A stretch of DNA of 64,000 nt. It comes from Rouxiella silvae (GTDB lineage: Bacteria > Pseudomonadota > Gammaproteobacteria > Enterobacterales > Enterobacteriaceae). This document shows, piece by piece, positions 26,785 to 36,666 of the stretch. Position 1 is the stretch's first letter. Each line of letters opens with the position of its first letter. A program made the translations under genes and the position numbers. The notes below the pieces were generated by a model, which was given only the letters and a program-made list of their open reading frames with translations, had not been told where the DNA came from and searched no databases. The DNA lies in assembly GCF_002093625.1 (NCBI RefSeq), contig NZ_MRWD01000005.1, positions 59,446 to 123,445 of the forward strand. Reading direction: 5' to 3'.

Positions 26785-28070
26785 AGCATCTTAACCTGCT
26801 TAATGCGCTGGTTTCGGCATTGGTTTTACTGGTGTTGGCATCGTTTATCATGGGACTGCAACTCAGTCTCGACGGCACGCGGCTGGTGGTTCATGGCGCT
26901 GACGTTGTGCGTTGGTACTGGATTGCGGCCGGCTGCGCGGTGGTTTTTGTGTTTCAGCTGTTTCGACCACTGCTGCAAAAAGGGCTGAAAAAAGTCTCGG
27001 GTCCGAGTTGGGTTTTGCCGAGCTTTGACGGCTCCACGCCTAAGCAAAAATGGCTGGCGCTGCTGATGATCATTGCTGCCGTTGCCTGGCCGTTTATCGT
27101 TTCGCGTGGCTCGGTAGATATCGCCACGTTGACGCTCATCTACATTATGCTGGGCCTCGGACTCAACGTGGTGGTTGGCCTTTCAGGCCTGCTGGTGCTG
27201 GGCTATGGCGGCTTCTACGCAATTGGCGCGTACACCTACGCACTGCTCAATCACTACTACGGCATCGGTTTTTGGGAGGCACTTCCGCTGGCGGGGCTGG
27301 TTTCGGCGGCCTTTGGGTTCCTGCTAGGCTTCCCAGTATTGAGGCTGCGCGGAGACTATCTTGCCATTGTGACGTTGGGCTTCGGTGAAATCGTGCGTAT
27401 TTTGCTGCTCAATAATACTGAGATAACCGGTGGTCCGAACGGCATCAGCCAGATCCCTAAACCCACGCTGTTTGGCCTCGAGTTTAGCCGGTCCGCGCGC
27501 GAAGGGGGCTGGGATACGTTTAGCCATTTCTTTGGCCTGAGCTACGACCCGGGTGACAGGATTATTTTCCTCTATCTGGTTGCGCTTCTGTTGGTTATTT
27601 TGACCCTGTTTGTGATTAATCGACTGCTGCGTATGCCGCTCGGTCGCGCGTGGGAAGCGCTGCGCGAAGACGAAATTGCCTGCCGTTCGCTCGGTCTCAA
27701 CCCAACGCGCATCAAACTGACGGCGTTTACTATCAGCGCCGCCTTTGCCGGTTTTGCCGGTACCCTGTTTGCTGCGCGCCAAGGGTTTGTCAGTCCTGAA
27801 TCCTTTACCTTCGTCGAGTCCGCTTTCGTACTGGCCATCGTCGTGCTGGGCGGAATGGGCTCGCAGTTTGCGGTAATTTTGGCGGCAATTCTGCTGGTGG
27901 TGTCGCGCGAACTGATGCGTGACCTCAACGAATACAGCATGTTACTGCTGGGTGCCTTGATGGTGCTGATGATGATTTGGCGTCCGCAGGGGCTACTGCC
28001 GATGAAACGGCCACATCTTAAATTGAAAGTGGCCGACAAGGTCACGGCGGTCAAGGAGGAGCAGGTATGA
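26781..28070 (+). CDS. livM: Branched-chain amino acid ABC transporter permease LivM
   Basis: A 429-residue permease (E. coli 425). An N-terminal extension of two helices is followed by the core permease with the coupling motif [22 protein letters not shown]. Overlaps of 4 bp at both ends (with livH and livG) show tight translational coupling. Acidic and basic residues end the chain ([16 protein letters not shown]). Confidence 0.95.
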   Translation: MKHLNLLNALVSALVLLVLASFIMGLQLSLDGTRLVVHGADVVRWYWIAAGCAVVFVFQLFRPLLQKGLKKVSGPSWVLPSFDGSTPKQKWLALLMIIAAVAWPFIVSRGSVDIATLTLIYIMLGLGLNVVVGLSGLLVLGYGGFYAIGAYTYALLNHYYGIGFWEALPLAGLVSAAFGFLLGFPVLRLRGDYLAIVTLGFGEIVRILLLNNTEITGGPNGISQIPKPTLFGLEFSRSAREGGWDTFSHFFGLSYDPGDRIIFLYLVALLLVILTLFVINRLLRMPLGRAWEALREDEIACRSLGLNPTRIKLTAFTISAAFAGFAGTLFAARQGFVSPESFTFVESAFVLAIVVLGGMGSQFAVILAAILLVVSRELMRDLNEYSMLLLGALMVLMMIWRPQGLLPMKRPHLKLKVADKVTAVKEEQV

Positions 28071-28837
28071 ACATGCAATCTTTGCTGACCGTTGAAGGAC
28101 TGACGATGCGCTTTGGTGGGCTGCTGGCGGTGAACAACGTCGCACTGCAACTTAATCAAGGGGAAATTGTTTCCCTGATCGGGCCAAACGGTGCCGGTAA
28201 GACCACGGTATTTAACTGCCTGACCGGTTTTTATCGCCCAAGCGGCGGCACCATTAAACTGCGTGAACAGCATCTTGAAGGCCTGCCCGGCCAGAAGATT
28301 GCGCGTATGGGTATAGTGCGTACTTTTCAGCACGTACGGCTGTTTCGCGAAATGACGGTGATTGAAAACCTGCTGGTTGCCCAGCATCAGCATCTTAAAA
28401 GTGGTGTGCTCGCCGGTCTGTTCAAAACGCCGGGGTTCAGACGTGCGGAGTCTGATGCGCTTGACCGCGCCGCGCAGTGGCTTGACCGCGTCGGTTTACT
28501 CGAACACGCCAATCGCCAAGCGGGCAATCTAGCCTATGGGCAACAGCGCCGCCTCGAAATCGTACGCTGCATGGTAACTCAGCCAGAAATTTTGATGCTC
28601 GACGAGCCTGCTGCCGGACTTAACCCGCGTGAAACCCAAGAGTTAAACCAGCTTATTGCCGAACTGCGTAGCGAGCATCAGGTTTCCGTGCTGCTGATTG
28701 AGCACGACATGAAGCTGGTGATGGGCATTTCGGACCGGATTTATGTCGTGAATCAGGGTACGCCGCTGGCACAGGGCACGCCGCATGAGATCCGTAACAA
28801 TCCAGACGTGATCCGTGCGTATTTGGGCGAGGGGTAA
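28067..28837 (+). CDS. livG: Branched-chain amino acid ABC transporter ATP-binding protein LivG
   Basis: A 256-residue ABC ATPase (E. coli 255). Walker [10 protein letters not shown], signature [11 protein letters not shown] (the LivG-type variant of LSGGQ) and Walker [14 protein letters not shown] are all present; the switch histidine is in [10 protein letters not shown]. Starts within livM and ends 3 bp before livF. Confidence 0.96.
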   Translation: MNMQSLLTVEGLTMRFGGLLAVNNVALQLNQGEIVSLIGPNGAGKTTVFNCLTGFYRPSGGTIKLREQHLEGLPGQKIARMGIVRTFQHVRLFREMTVIENLLVAQHQHLKSGVLAGLFKTPGFRRAESDALDRAAQWLDRVGLLEHANRQAGNLAYGQQRRLEIVRCMVTQPEILMLDEPAAGLNPRETQELNQLIAELRSEHQVSVLLIEHDMKLVMGISDRIYVVNQGTPLAQGTPHEIRNNPDVIRAYLGEG

Positions 28838-28840
28838 AAG

Positions 28841-29542
28841 ATGTTGTCATTTAATCAGGTATCAGCCCAATACGGTAAAATTCAGGCGCTACATCAGGTG
28901 AGCCTGCATATTAATAAAGGCGAAATTGTCACACTGATTGGTGCTAACGGCGCGGGTAAAACCACGCTGCTGGGCTCACTGTGCGGAGAACCGCGTGCCT
29001 CGCAGGGGTCGATCGTTTTTGAAGGTCAGGACATTACCGAGTGGCCGACGGCGCGGATCATGCGCGGCGACATTGCGATTGTACCCGAGGGGCGTCGAGT
29101 GTTTTCGCGCATGACGGTTGAAGAGAACCTGGCGATGGGCGGATTTTTTGCCGCCCGCGACCAGTACCAGCAGCGCCTTGAACGAGTATTCACGCTATTT
29201 CCGCGGCTGAAGGAGCGGCGGGCGCAGCGTTCGGGCACTATGTCGGGCGGAGAGCAGCAGATGCTGGCGATTGGCCGAGCACTGATGAGCCAGCCACGGT
29301 TGCTGCTGCTCGACGAACCCTCACTCGGTTTGGCACCCATCATCATCCAGCAGATTTTTGACACTATTCAGCTTCTGCGCGAAGAGGGCATGACTATCTT
29401 TTTGGTTGAGCAAAATGCTAACCAGGCATTGAAGCTGGCCGACAGAGGATATGTGCTGGAAAATGGTCACGTGGTGCTTGAAGACACCGGAGAGGCGCTT
29501 TTAGCTAACGAAGCGGTGCGTTCTGCCTATCTGGGGGCATAA
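28841..29542 (+). CDS. livF: Branched-chain amino acid ABC transporter ATP-binding protein LivF
   Basis: A 233-residue ABC ATPase (E. coli 237). It shows Walker A GANGAGKTT, signature MSGGEQQML, Walker B LLLLDEPSLGLAP and the LVEQNANQALK switch region typical of LivF. It forms a heterodimer with LivG. Last gene of the liv operon, closed by a terminator 39 bp later. Confidence 0.96.
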   Translation: MLSFNQVSAQYGKIQALHQVSLHINKGEIVTLIGANGAGKTTLLGSLCGEPRASQGSIVFEGQDITEWPTARIMRGDIAIVPEGRRVFSRMTVEENLAMGGFFAARDQYQQRLERVFTLFPRLKERRAQRSGTMSGGEQQMLAIGRALMSQPRLLLLDEPSLGLAPIIIQQIFDTIQLLREEGMTIFLVEQNANQALKLADRGYVLENGHVVLEDTGEALLANEAVRSAYLGA

Positions 29543-29580
29543 ATTTCGTTAATTAAAGAAAAATCTGTGATAAATCTAAT

Positions 29581-29610
29581 AAACCGCACGGCAAGCGCTT
29601 TGCGGTTTTT
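29581..29610 (+). terminator. Terminator of the liv operon
   Basis: Stem AAACCGCA/TGCGGTTT with a 12-nt loop followed by TT and further T-rich sequence. Confidence 0.85.
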
Positions 29611-29676
29611 ATTTTGTCTATAAATTAACATTTCTTACATTCTTATAAATTTTTTGCACATCATCAGGAACACGAC

Positions 29677-30864
29677 ATGAACACAGAAGGTTTGCTCGCC
29701 GCCCGCATGGTCAGGCTTAAAAGTTCGGCCATTCGAGAATTGCTGAAACACAGCAAGATGGAGGGCGTTATTTCGCTGGCGGGTGGTATCCCTTCTTCAG
29801 CCTTATTCGACTTTGAAGGGTTGGCGCAGGCGACGCAGCTGGCGATCACCGAGCAGCCGGAGCATGCGTTTCAGTATGGTCTGACCGAAGGCAGTCATGG
29901 TTTACGTTCATGCATTACTGACTTGTGCAAGACGCGCGGCATTGTTTCCGCGCCTGAAGATATTGTTGTGACCGCCGGTTCGCAGCAGGCGCTGGACCTG
30001 GTTATGCGTGCCGTGGTTAACCCGGATGACATCTTCGTGGTGGAGCGCCCGACCTATCTGGCAGCCTTGCAAACCTTAGAACTGGCCGAAGCGCACCTGC
30101 TTTCTGTCGGTTCCGACGGTGACGGCATGAACGTCGACGAATTGGCCGAAATCCTCAAGACGCGCAAAATTAAAGGTGTTTATCTGGTGCCGACTTTTGG
30201 CAACCCGAGCGGTGTTACCCTGAGTCTTTCACGCCGCGAACAGCTGGTTAAGCTGGCCGCAGAGCACCAATTCCTGATTGTTGAAGATGATCCCTATGGC
30301 GAACTGCGCTTTACCGACGAGCGCCTGCCCACGCTGTTTGAACTTTCGAAGCAGTTCTATGGCCATGCCGATAACATCATTTATACCTCTACCTTCTCCA
30401 AAATTCTGGCCCCTGGCCTGCGTTTAGGCTGGGTTATTATGCCGCATTGGCTGCTGAACAAAGTCGCAATTATTAAGCAGGCCGCCGACCTGCACGCCAG
30501 CTCGCTGTCGCAAACGGTGGCCGAGTATTACTTGGGGCTGGGTCGTCTCGATAAGCAGATTGAAACTATTCGCGCCGCGTACAAGAAAAAATGCACCGTG
30601 CTGGCCGAGTTGCTTGAGCGCGAGCTCGGCCACGTCCTGACCTTCGAATACCCTAAAGGCGGCATGTTCCTGTGGGCGCGTTTCCGCGAACCACGTAACT
30701 GCACCGAGTGGATGAAGAAAACGCTGGAGCAGGGCGTAGTGTTTGTACCTGGTGAGTTCTTCTTCTCCGATAACCCAGATCACTCGACCTTCCGCATCTC
30801 CTTCGCTACCGCAACCGAAGAGCAACTGCATGAAGCCGTTGCCCGTCTGAAGCGCGCGCTTTAG
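29677..30864 (+). CDS. PLP-dependent aminotransferase (2-aminoadipate/LysN-like, class I fold)
   Basis: A 395-residue fold-type I aminotransferase. The PLP lysine is K242 in YTSTFSKILAPGLRLGW. N176 (FGNPSG), the aspartate pair D204-D205 and Y207 (VEDDPYGEL) bind the cofactor; the phosphate-binding start of the large domain is AGSQQALDL near residue 100. It resembles LysN/2-aminoadipate and kynurenine-type enzymes and lacks the GntR domain of MocR regulators. Substrate is unknown; the place right after the branched-chain amino acid transporter hints at amino acid catabolism. It has its own terminator on both sides, so it is a single-gene unit. E. coli has no counterpart at this locus. Confidence 0.8.
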   Translation: MNTEGLLAARMVRLKSSAIRELLKHSKMEGVISLAGGIPSSALFDFEGLAQATQLAITEQPEHAFQYGLTEGSHGLRSCITDLCKTRGIVSAPEDIVVTAGSQQALDLVMRAVVNPDDIFVVERPTYLAALQTLELAEAHLLSVGSDGDGMNVDELAEILKTRKIKGVYLVPTFGNPSGVTLSLSRREQLVKLAAEHQFLIVEDDPYGELRFTDERLPTLFELSKQFYGHADNIIYTSTFSKILAPGLRLGWVIMPHWLLNKVAIIKQAADLHASSLSQTVAEYYLGLGRLDKQIETIRAAYKKKCTVLAELLERELGHVLTFEYPKGGMFLWARFREPRNCTEWMKKTLEQGVVFVPGEFFFSDNPDHSTFRISFATATEEQLHEAVARLKRAL

Positions 30865-30914
30865 GGAAAGATACGCGGGTTTTTACCCCTTAAACTACAG
30901 TAATACGAATTTAT

Positions 30915-30946
30915 GGCGCATTGCTCACCCAATGCGCCTTATTTTT
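30915..30946 (+). terminator. Terminator after the aminotransferase gene
   Basis: Perfect 9-bp stem GGCGCATTG/CAATGCGCC with loop CTCACC, followed by TTATTTTT. Confidence 0.88.
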
Positions 30947-30977
30947 GCCATCTTCCCGTCATCTGTGTTTCACGCCG

Positions 30978-31017
30978 CTGTCACGTTATTGTCATTTAAC
31001 GGTTATTTTTCTGTCAT
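30978..31017 (+). promoter_or_regulatory. Pho boxes upstream of ugpB
   Basis: CTGTCAC and TTGTCAT are joined by GTTA (30978-30995), an 18-bp PhoB box with the two repeats 11 bp apart. A further CTGTCAT (31011-31017) lies 22 bp, two repeat units, after the second half. This is the pattern for PhoB~P activation under phosphate starvation and is the known mode of ugp control in E. coli. A GTGTCAT at 31024-31030 is out of phase. Confidence 0.82.
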
Positions 31018-31110
31018 TTAGCCGTGTCATGTTAGCTCCCGAATAAAAAATTTTGTGACTTCCATTATTTCTCTGCATTTCCTTACACCAGCAGAATTCA
31101 GGAGACAGGC

Positions 31111-32427
31111 ATGTACATCAATTTAAAAAAATCAGCTCTGGGTGCAGCACTTATGCTGGCTATTAGCGCCAACGCTTTTGCCGTCACGGAAATCCCTTTT
31201 TGGCACTCAATGGACGGTGAGCTAGGTAAAGAAGTTAACTCACTGGCCGATCGTTTTAACCAAACGCACCCTGATGTAAAAATCGTTCCTGTTTATAAAG
31301 GCAAATACGACCAGAACCTGGCAGCAGGCATCGCGGCTTACCGTACCGGCAATGCCCCAGCAATTTTGCAGGTTTATGAAGTCGGCACCGCAACCATGAT
31401 GGCAAGCAAGGCGATTAAGCCGGTTTATCAGGTATTTGCCGATGCGGGCCTGAAAGAAGACGTTTCACAGTTCGTGCCGACGGTTTCCGGCTACTATTCA
31501 GATTCTCAGGGGCGTCTGCTGTCGCAGCCGTTTAACAGCTCTACGCCAGTGCTGTACTACAACAAAGACGCGTTCAAAAAAGCCGGTCTGAATCCCGATC
31601 AGCCGCCAAAAACCTGGCAGGAGCTGGAACAAGACACCGCCAAGTTGAAAGAAGCTGGCATGAAGTGCGGCTATGCCAGCGGTTGGCAGGGTTGGATCCA
31701 GATTGAAAACTTCAGCGCCTGGCATGGCCTGCCGGTGGCAACCAAGAACAACGGCTTTGACGGCACTGATGCGGTTCTAGAATTCAACAAGCCTGAACAA
31801 ATTAAACATATTCAATTCCTGGAAGACATGAACAAGAAGGGCGAATTCACCTATTACGGTCGCCAAGATGAGTCTACCGCCAAGTTCTATAACGGCGACT
31901 GCGCGATGACCACCGCCTCTTCCGGTTCACTGGCCGATATCCGCCAATACGCCAAATTCAACTACGGTGTCGGGATGATGCCTTACGACGCCGACGTGAA
32001 GGGTGCTCCGCAAAACGCCATCATTGGCGGCGCGAGCCTGTGGGTAATGAAAGGCAAGGACGACGCAACCTATAAAGGTGTTGCCGAATTCCTACAGTTC
32101 CTGACAACGCCAGCAATTGCCGCCGAATGGCACCAGAAAACCGGCTATCTGCCGGTAACGACGGCGGCCTACGAGCTGACTAAACAGCAGGGCTTCTATG
32201 ACAAGAACCCAGGTTCCGACGTCGCCACTCGCCAGATGATGAACAAGCCGCCGTTGCCTTTCACCAAAGGGCTGCGTTTGGGCAACATGCCACAGATTCG
32301 TACCATCGTGGATGAAGAGCTGGAAGGCGTGTGGAGCGGCCAGAAAACGGCTAAACAGGCGCTGGATGAGTCCGTACAGCGTGGAAATCTGCTGCTGCGT
32401 CGCTTTGAAGCATCAGTGAAGCAATAA
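31111..32427 (+). CDS. ugpB: sn-glycerol-3-phosphate ABC transporter, periplasmic binding protein UgpB
   Basis: A 438-residue precursor, the E. coli length. The signal peptide (about 24 residues, [16 protein letters not shown]...) ends ANAFA before [10 protein letters not shown]. UgpB binds glycerol-3-phosphate and glycerophosphodiesters such as glycerophosphocholine in the periplasm. Conserved ligand-site parts include [47 protein letters not shown] and [17 protein letters not shown] precedes the ATG. First gene of ugpBAECQ, downstream of Pho boxes. Confidence 0.97.
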   Translation: MYINLKKSALGAALMLAISANAFAVTEIPFWHSMDGELGKEVNSLADRFNQTHPDVKIVPVYKGKYDQNLAAGIAAYRTGNAPAILQVYEVGTATMMASKAIKPVYQVFADAGLKEDVSQFVPTVSGYYSDSQGRLLSQPFNSSTPVLYYNKDAFKKAGLNPDQPPKTWQELEQDTAKLKEAGMKCGYASGWQGWIQIENFSAWHGLPVATKNNGFDGTDAVLEFNKPEQIKHIQFLEDMNKKGEFTYYGRQDESTAKFYNGDCAMTTASSGSLADIRQYAKFNYGVGMMPYDADVKGAPQNAIIGGASLWVMKGKDDATYKGVAEFLQFLTTPAIAAEWHQKTGYLPVTTAAYELTKQQGFYDKNPGSDVATRQMMNKPPLPFTKGLRLGNMPQIRTIVDEELEGVWSGQKTAKQALDESVQRGNLLLRRFEASVKQ

Positions 32428-32461
32428 CGCCCGCGGTCTACTAAAGCCTGATAGGGCAGCA

Positions 32462-32493
32462 CGTAAAAATGTGTCTCGATTGTCGTTTTTACG
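32462..32493 (+). repeat. Intercistronic hairpin between ugpB and ugpA
   Basis: Inverted repeat CGTAAAAA (32462-32469) and TTTTTACG (32486-32493) with a 16-nt loop in the 151-bp ugpB-ugpA gap. It is AT-rich and therefore weak. Like the livK-livH hairpin it follows the binding-protein gene and may help set a higher level of that product. Confidence 0.4.
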
Positions 32494-32578
32494 CGTTGCT
32501 CTGTCATTCGTTTTGGCGATTGCAAACGTACGAGCTTCACACCCTCTTGTCCGTCTCTTGTTTTGATGAGTAATTCAT

Positions 32579-33466
32579 ATGAGTTCACACCGTCCCGGGT
32601 TTGGCTGTAGCTGGCTGCCTTATGCGCTGGTTCTGCCTCAGTTGTTGATTACGGCCATCTTTTTCCTGTGGCCCGCCGGTCAGGCACTGTGGTTTTCGAT
32701 GCAAACAATGGATCCTTTTGGGGTCTCAAGCGTGTTTGCCGGGCTGACCAACTTTCAACAGCTGTTCCAGGATCCTTACTATCTCGCCTCTTTCTACACC
32801 ACGCTGAAATTCAGCTTTATGGTGGCATTTTTTGGCCTGGGCATCTCTCTGCTGCTGGCCGCGATGGTTGACCACGTGATCCGCGGCAGCCGGATTTATC
32901 AAACCTTACTTATTCTGCCTTACGCCGTTGCGCCCGCCGTAGCCGCCGTACTGTGGATGTTTTTGTTCAGCCCTGGCTTGGGTTTGATAACGCATTTCCT
33001 TGGTACGCTTGGTTATAACTGGAACCATGCGCAAAACAGCGGACAAGCGATGTTCCTGGTGGTGCTGGCATCAATCTGGCAGCAGGTGAGCTACAACTTT
33101 TTGTTCTTTTTAGCCGCGCTCCAGTCAATTCCTCGTTCACTGGTTGAGGCCGCGGCCATTGACGGCGCCGGTCCAGTTCGACGCTTTTTCAATCTGGTGC
33201 TGCCGCTGATTTCACCGGTCAGCTTCTTCCTGCTGGTGGTGAATCTGGTTTACGCCTTCTTCGACACCTTCCCGGTGATTGACGCGGCAACGCAGGGTGG
33301 ACCGGTTCAGGCAACTACCACCTTGATTTATAAGGTTTATCGTGAAGGTTTCACCGGTCTCGATCTCTCAAGCTCGGCCGCGCAGTCGGTAGTGCTGATG
33401 GTCATGGTGATAGCTCTGACATTTATACAGTTCCGCTTCGTCGAGCGTAAGGTGCGTTACCAATGA
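32579..33466 (+). CDS. ugpA: sn-glycerol-3-phosphate ABC transporter permease UgpA
   Basis: A 295-residue inner-membrane permease, the E. coli length, with six helices. The coupling EAA loop reads [25 protein letters not shown], contacting UgpC. It overlaps ugpE by 4 bp (ATGA). Confidence 0.96.
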   Translation: MSSHRPGFGCSWLPYALVLPQLLITAIFFLWPAGQALWFSMQTMDPFGVSSVFAGLTNFQQLFQDPYYLASFYTTLKFSFMVAFFGLGISLLLAAMVDHVIRGSRIYQTLLILPYAVAPAVAAVLWMFLFSPGLGLITHFLGTLGYNWNHAQNSGQAMFLVVLASIWQQVSYNFLFFLAALQSIPRSLVEAAAIDGAGPVRRFFNLVLPLISPVSFFLLVVNLVYAFFDTFPVIDAATQGGPVQATTTLIYKVYREGFTGLDLSSSAAQSVVLMVMVIALTFIQFRFVERKVRYQ

Positions 33467-34308
33467 TCGAAAACAGAAGAGGTCTCGATATTTTCTGTCA
33501 CGCCGTGCTGATTATTGGCGTACTGATGGTGTTATTCCCGCTGTACGTGGCTTTTGTTGCCGCGACGCTGGATAACAAACAGATTTTTCAGGTGCCGATG
33601 AGCCTGATCCCCGGTGGGCACTTGTTTGAAAATATCCGCACCATCTGGACGCAGGGGGCGGGCAGCAACAGTCCGGCGTTTGGTCCTCTGTTGTTGAACA
33701 GCTTTATCATGGCGATGGCGATTACCGTCGGTAAAATTTCGATTTCAATGCTGTCGGCCTTCGCCATCGTCTATTTTCGTTTTCCGCTGCGTAACGTGTT
33801 CTTCTGGCTAATTTTTATGACCCTGATGTTGCCGGTGGAAGTGCGTATTTTCCCGACGGTGCAGGTTATCGCTAATTTACACATGCTCGACAGTTACACG
33901 GGTCTTACGCTGCCGCTGATGGCCTCGGCCACGGCCACCTTCCTGTTCCGACAGTTCTTTATGACTCTACCGGACGAACTGCTGGAAGCCGCGCGTATCG
34001 ATGGCGCGGGTGCGATGCGCTTTTTCTGGGACATCGTGCTGCCATTGTCGAAAACCAACCTTGCAGCGCTGTTTGTCATCACCTTTATTTACGGCTGGAA
34101 CCAATATTTGTGGCCGATTTTAGTGACCAGCGATGCTTCGATGGGCACGGCGGTGGCTGGAATCAAGAGCATGATCTCCTCGGGAGACGGTTCGACACAG
34201 TGGAATCAGGTGATGGCAGCAATGATCCTGACGTTATTGCCACCTTTGGCAGTCGTGCTCTTGATGCAGCGCTGGTTTGTGCGCGGCCTGGTAGACAGTG
34301 AAAAATGA
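33463..34308 (+). CDS. ugpE: sn-glycerol-3-phosphate ABC transporter permease UgpE
   Basis: A 281-residue permease, the E. coli length, with six helices. Its EAA loop is [25 protein letters not shown]. Partner of UgpA in the membrane channel. It starts inside the end of ugpA and ugpC follows 37 bp later. Confidence 0.96.
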   Translation: MIENRRGLDIFCHAVLIIGVLMVLFPLYVAFVAATLDNKQIFQVPMSLIPGGHLFENIRTIWTQGAGSNSPAFGPLLLNSFIMAMAITVGKISISMLSAFAIVYFRFPLRNVFFWLIFMTLMLPVEVRIFPTVQVIANLHMLDSYTGLTLPLMASATATFLFRQFFMTLPDELLEAARIDGAGAMRFFWDIVLPLSKTNLAALFVITFIYGWNQYLWPILVTSDASMGTAVAGIKSMISSGDGSTQWNQVMAAMILTLLPPLAVVLLMQRWFVRGLVDSEK

Positions 34309-34345
34309 TTAACATGACAAACGATTCACTTGGTAAAAAACAAAC

Positions 34346-35419
34346 ATGGCAAATTTAAAACTACAGGCAGTGACCAAGTCTTACGACGGACAGAATCAGA
34401 TTATCAAAACTATCGATCTGGACGTTGCCGACGGCGAATTTATCGTGATGGTTGGCCCTTCCGGCTGTGGTAAGTCTACTCTGCTGCGTATGGTGGCTGG
34501 GCTGGAGCGCACCACCAGCGGCGATATTTATATCGACAACGTGCGCGTGACCAATCTTGAACCGAAAGATCGCGGCATCGCGATGGTATTCCAAAACTAC
34601 GCGCTCTATCCGCACATGAGCGTGTATGACAACATGGCTTATGGCCTGAAAATACGCGGCTTCGGTAAAGCGCAGATTCAGGCGCGGGTTGAAGAGGCGG
34701 CGCGTATTCTTGAGCTGGGTCCACTGCTTAAACGCAAACCGCGCGAGCTTTCCGGCGGTCAGCGCCAGCGTGTAGCAATGGGGCGTGCCATCGTGCGCGA
34801 GCCGGCTGTTTTTCTTTTTGATGAACCCTTATCGAACCTGGATGCGAAGCTGCGCGTGCAAATGCGCCTCGAGTTACAGCAGTTGCACCGCCGCCTGCGG
34901 ACCACCAGCCTGTACGTGACGCACGACCAGGTTGAAGCGATGACCTTGGCCGAGCGCGTGATTGTGATGAACAAAGGGATTGCCGAGCAAATCGGTACTC
35001 CTTCAGAGGTTTATCAGCGTCCTGCCAGCCTGTTTGTCGCCAGCTTTATTGGTTCACCGGCAATGAACCTGCTGCCGGGGCAATTGACCTCCGACGGCAC
35101 ATCGCTGGTGATGGAGGGCGGATACGAGCTGCCGCTGCCAAAGGCCCGTCCCGAGTGGGGCGGTCGCGTGTTGACCTTAGGTGTGCGACCGGAGCATATT
35201 CAACTCACGGACGATCCGCACACCGGCATTCCGATGGAGCTGAAAAACCTTGAGTTGCTGGGTGCGGACAATCTGGCCCACGGCGTTTGGGCGGGAAGCG
35301 GCATGGTAGTGCGACTCTCACATGAAAATTGTCCGGCAACGGGCACGCAATTACGTTTGGTTTTACCCGCGCACGCGCTACACTTTTTTGATTCAAAAAG
35401 CGGATTACGGATGGAGTGA
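34346..35419 (+). CDS. ugpC: sn-glycerol-3-phosphate ABC transporter ATP-binding protein UgpC
   Basis: A 357-residue MalK-type ATPase (E. coli 356). Walker [10 protein letters not shown], signature [14 protein letters not shown] and Walker [15 protein letters not shown] are intact. A C-terminal TOBE regulatory domain (about residues 235-357) follows, through which phosphate is thought to inhibit transport. Its stop precedes the ugpQ ATG by two bases, and the ugpQ ribosome binding site lies within ugpC. Confidence 0.96.
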   Translation: MANLKLQAVTKSYDGQNQIIKTIDLDVADGEFIVMVGPSGCGKSTLLRMVAGLERTTSGDIYIDNVRVTNLEPKDRGIAMVFQNYALYPHMSVYDNMAYGLKIRGFGKAQIQARVEEAARILELGPLLKRKPRELSGGQRQRVAMGRAIVREPAVFLFDEPLSNLDAKLRVQMRLELQQLHRRLRTTSLYVTHDQVEAMTLAERVIVMNKGIAEQIGTPSEVYQRPASLFVASFIGSPAMNLLPGQLTSDGTSLVMEGGYELPLPKARPEWGGRVLTLGVRPEHIQLTDDPHTGIPMELKNLELLGADNLAHGVWAGSGMVVRLSHENCPATGTQLRLVLPAHALHFFDSKSGLRME

Positions 35420-35421
35420 AC

Positions 35422-36171
35422 ATGACAGCTTGGCCTTATCCACGAATTGTGGCCCATCGCGGCGGCGGTTCGCTGGCGCCTGAAAATACTTTGGCGGCGA
35501 TTGATACCGGTGCGCGTCTCGGCCACAGCATGATTGAGTTTGACGTCAAATTGGCACAGGGCGGCGAAATTTTTCTGCTGCATGATGACACCCTTAACCG
35601 CACCAGCAACGGCTGGGGCGTGGCGGGAGAGTTGGGTTGGGACAAACTGGTTCAGCTTGATGCAGGCAGCTGGTACAGCAGTAGCTTTAGCGGAGAGAAA
35701 TTGCCGCTGCTCTCAGAAGTGGCGGCGCGCTGTGCCAAATACGGCATGATGGCCAATATCGAAATCAAAGGCACGACCGGACTGGCATTTGAGACCGGTG
35801 AGCAGGTGGCATTGGCGGCACGCGAACTGTGGCAGGATCAGGCCGTTCCGCCTCTGCTTTCCTCGTTTGACGTCGCGTCGCTTGAGGCCGCGCAGGCGGC
35901 TGCACCTGAGCTGCCACGCGGAATTTTATTGGATAAGTGGGACGAGAACTGGCAGGCGTTAACCACACGTCTGGGCTGCGTTTCGTTGCATATTAATCAT
36001 AAAGAACTCACCGAAGAACGCGTGCACAACCTGAAACAGGCCGGTTTGCACATTCTGGTGTATACGGTGAACAGCCCGGAAAGAGCAAGCCAACTGCTTG
36101 GTTGGGGCGTGGACTGCATCTGCACAGACCGCATCGACCTGATAGGCCCAGATTTTGCGGCCAAGATTTAA
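35422..36171 (+). CDS. ugpQ: Cytoplasmic glycerophosphodiester phosphodiesterase UgpQ
   Basis: A 249-residue GDPD-family enzyme (E. coli 247) hydrolysing glycerophosphodiesters to glycerol-3-phosphate and an alcohol, coupled to Ugp uptake. The catalytic [12 protein letters not shown] (first histidine and arginine) and [13 protein letters not shown] (second histidine) blocks, and IEFDVKL and NIEIKG metal ligands, are present. ATG 35422 is chosen because GGAG lies 5 nt upstream; a GTG two codons earlier is less likely. No signal peptide. Confidence 0.95.
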   Translation: MTAWPYPRIVAHRGGGSLAPENTLAAIDTGARLGHSMIEFDVKLAQGGEIFLLHDDTLNRTSNGWGVAGELGWDKLVQLDAGSWYSSSFSGEKLPLLSEVAARCAKYGMMANIEIKGTTGLAFETGEQVALAARELWQDQAVPPLLSSFDVASLEAAQAAAPELPRGILLDKWDENWQALTTRLGCVSLHINHKELTEERVHNLKQAGLHILVYTVNSPERASQLLGWGVDCICTDRIDLIGPDFAAKI

Positions 36172-36248
36172 GAACTCGCGCCCTTACACGTGGGGGGGCA
36201 GGATGGGGGAGCTGAGGTAGCGAAACACGTGTCCCCATCACGAATACC

Positions 36249-36566
36249 CTACGGTCTTTGGTTCAGCTTCTGCTGCAGAATCTGCTGGTTGTTATTGAGC
36301 TGGTTTTGCTGCAGGCGCTGTTGGTCATTGAGCGATTGAGAACGTAACCGCAATTGCTGCTGTTGTTGGCTGAACTTTTGATCCTGCTCCAACTGACGCT
36401 GATGCAGCCGATCATCGCTCTGCATACGTTGTTGCATGCGCTGTTGCGATGGATTGTTCAGCAACTGTTGCTGCCTTTCAATCGGCGTTTGCGTTACGGC
36501 GGCGAAAGCGGACGCTGCAATCAACGCCAGTGCCATGCCGGTGATAATCTGATGAATAACTCTCAC
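36249..36566 (-). CDS. yhhA: Gln-rich periplasmic protein YhhA (DUF2756)
   Basis: A 105-residue protein (E. coli YhhA 146) with a signal peptide of about 22 residues ending AFA. The remainder is highly charged and glutamine-rich (RMQQRMQSDDRLHQRQLEQDQKFSQQQQQ), predicted to form one long helix or coiled coil. Function unknown. It is convergent with ugpQ, as in E. coli, and shorter than the E. coli protein, mostly at the C-terminus. The 77-bp gap to ugpQ has a short CACGTG repeat but no clear terminator. Confidence 0.85.
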   Translation of the reverse strand: MRVIHQIITGMALALIAASAFAAVTQTPIERQQQLLNNPSQQRMQQRMQSDDRLHQRQLEQDQKFSQQQQQLRLRSQSLNDQQRLQQNQLNNNQQILQQKLNQRP

Positions 36567-36666
36567 GATAGTTCTCCTGCTAAAGTTTCCTGCTTTAAGT
36601 TTACTTCATCAGCGAGGTCGTTGGGCTTTTTTCAGACAAACCTTGAGCTTAAGCACTCAGCCTTTA

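Noticed and set aside
36186..36232. ACACGTG/CACGTGT repeat between ugpQ and yhhA as a terminator
   Set aside because: Seven-base arms far apart (33 nt), each itself containing the palindrome CACGTG, and no T-run.
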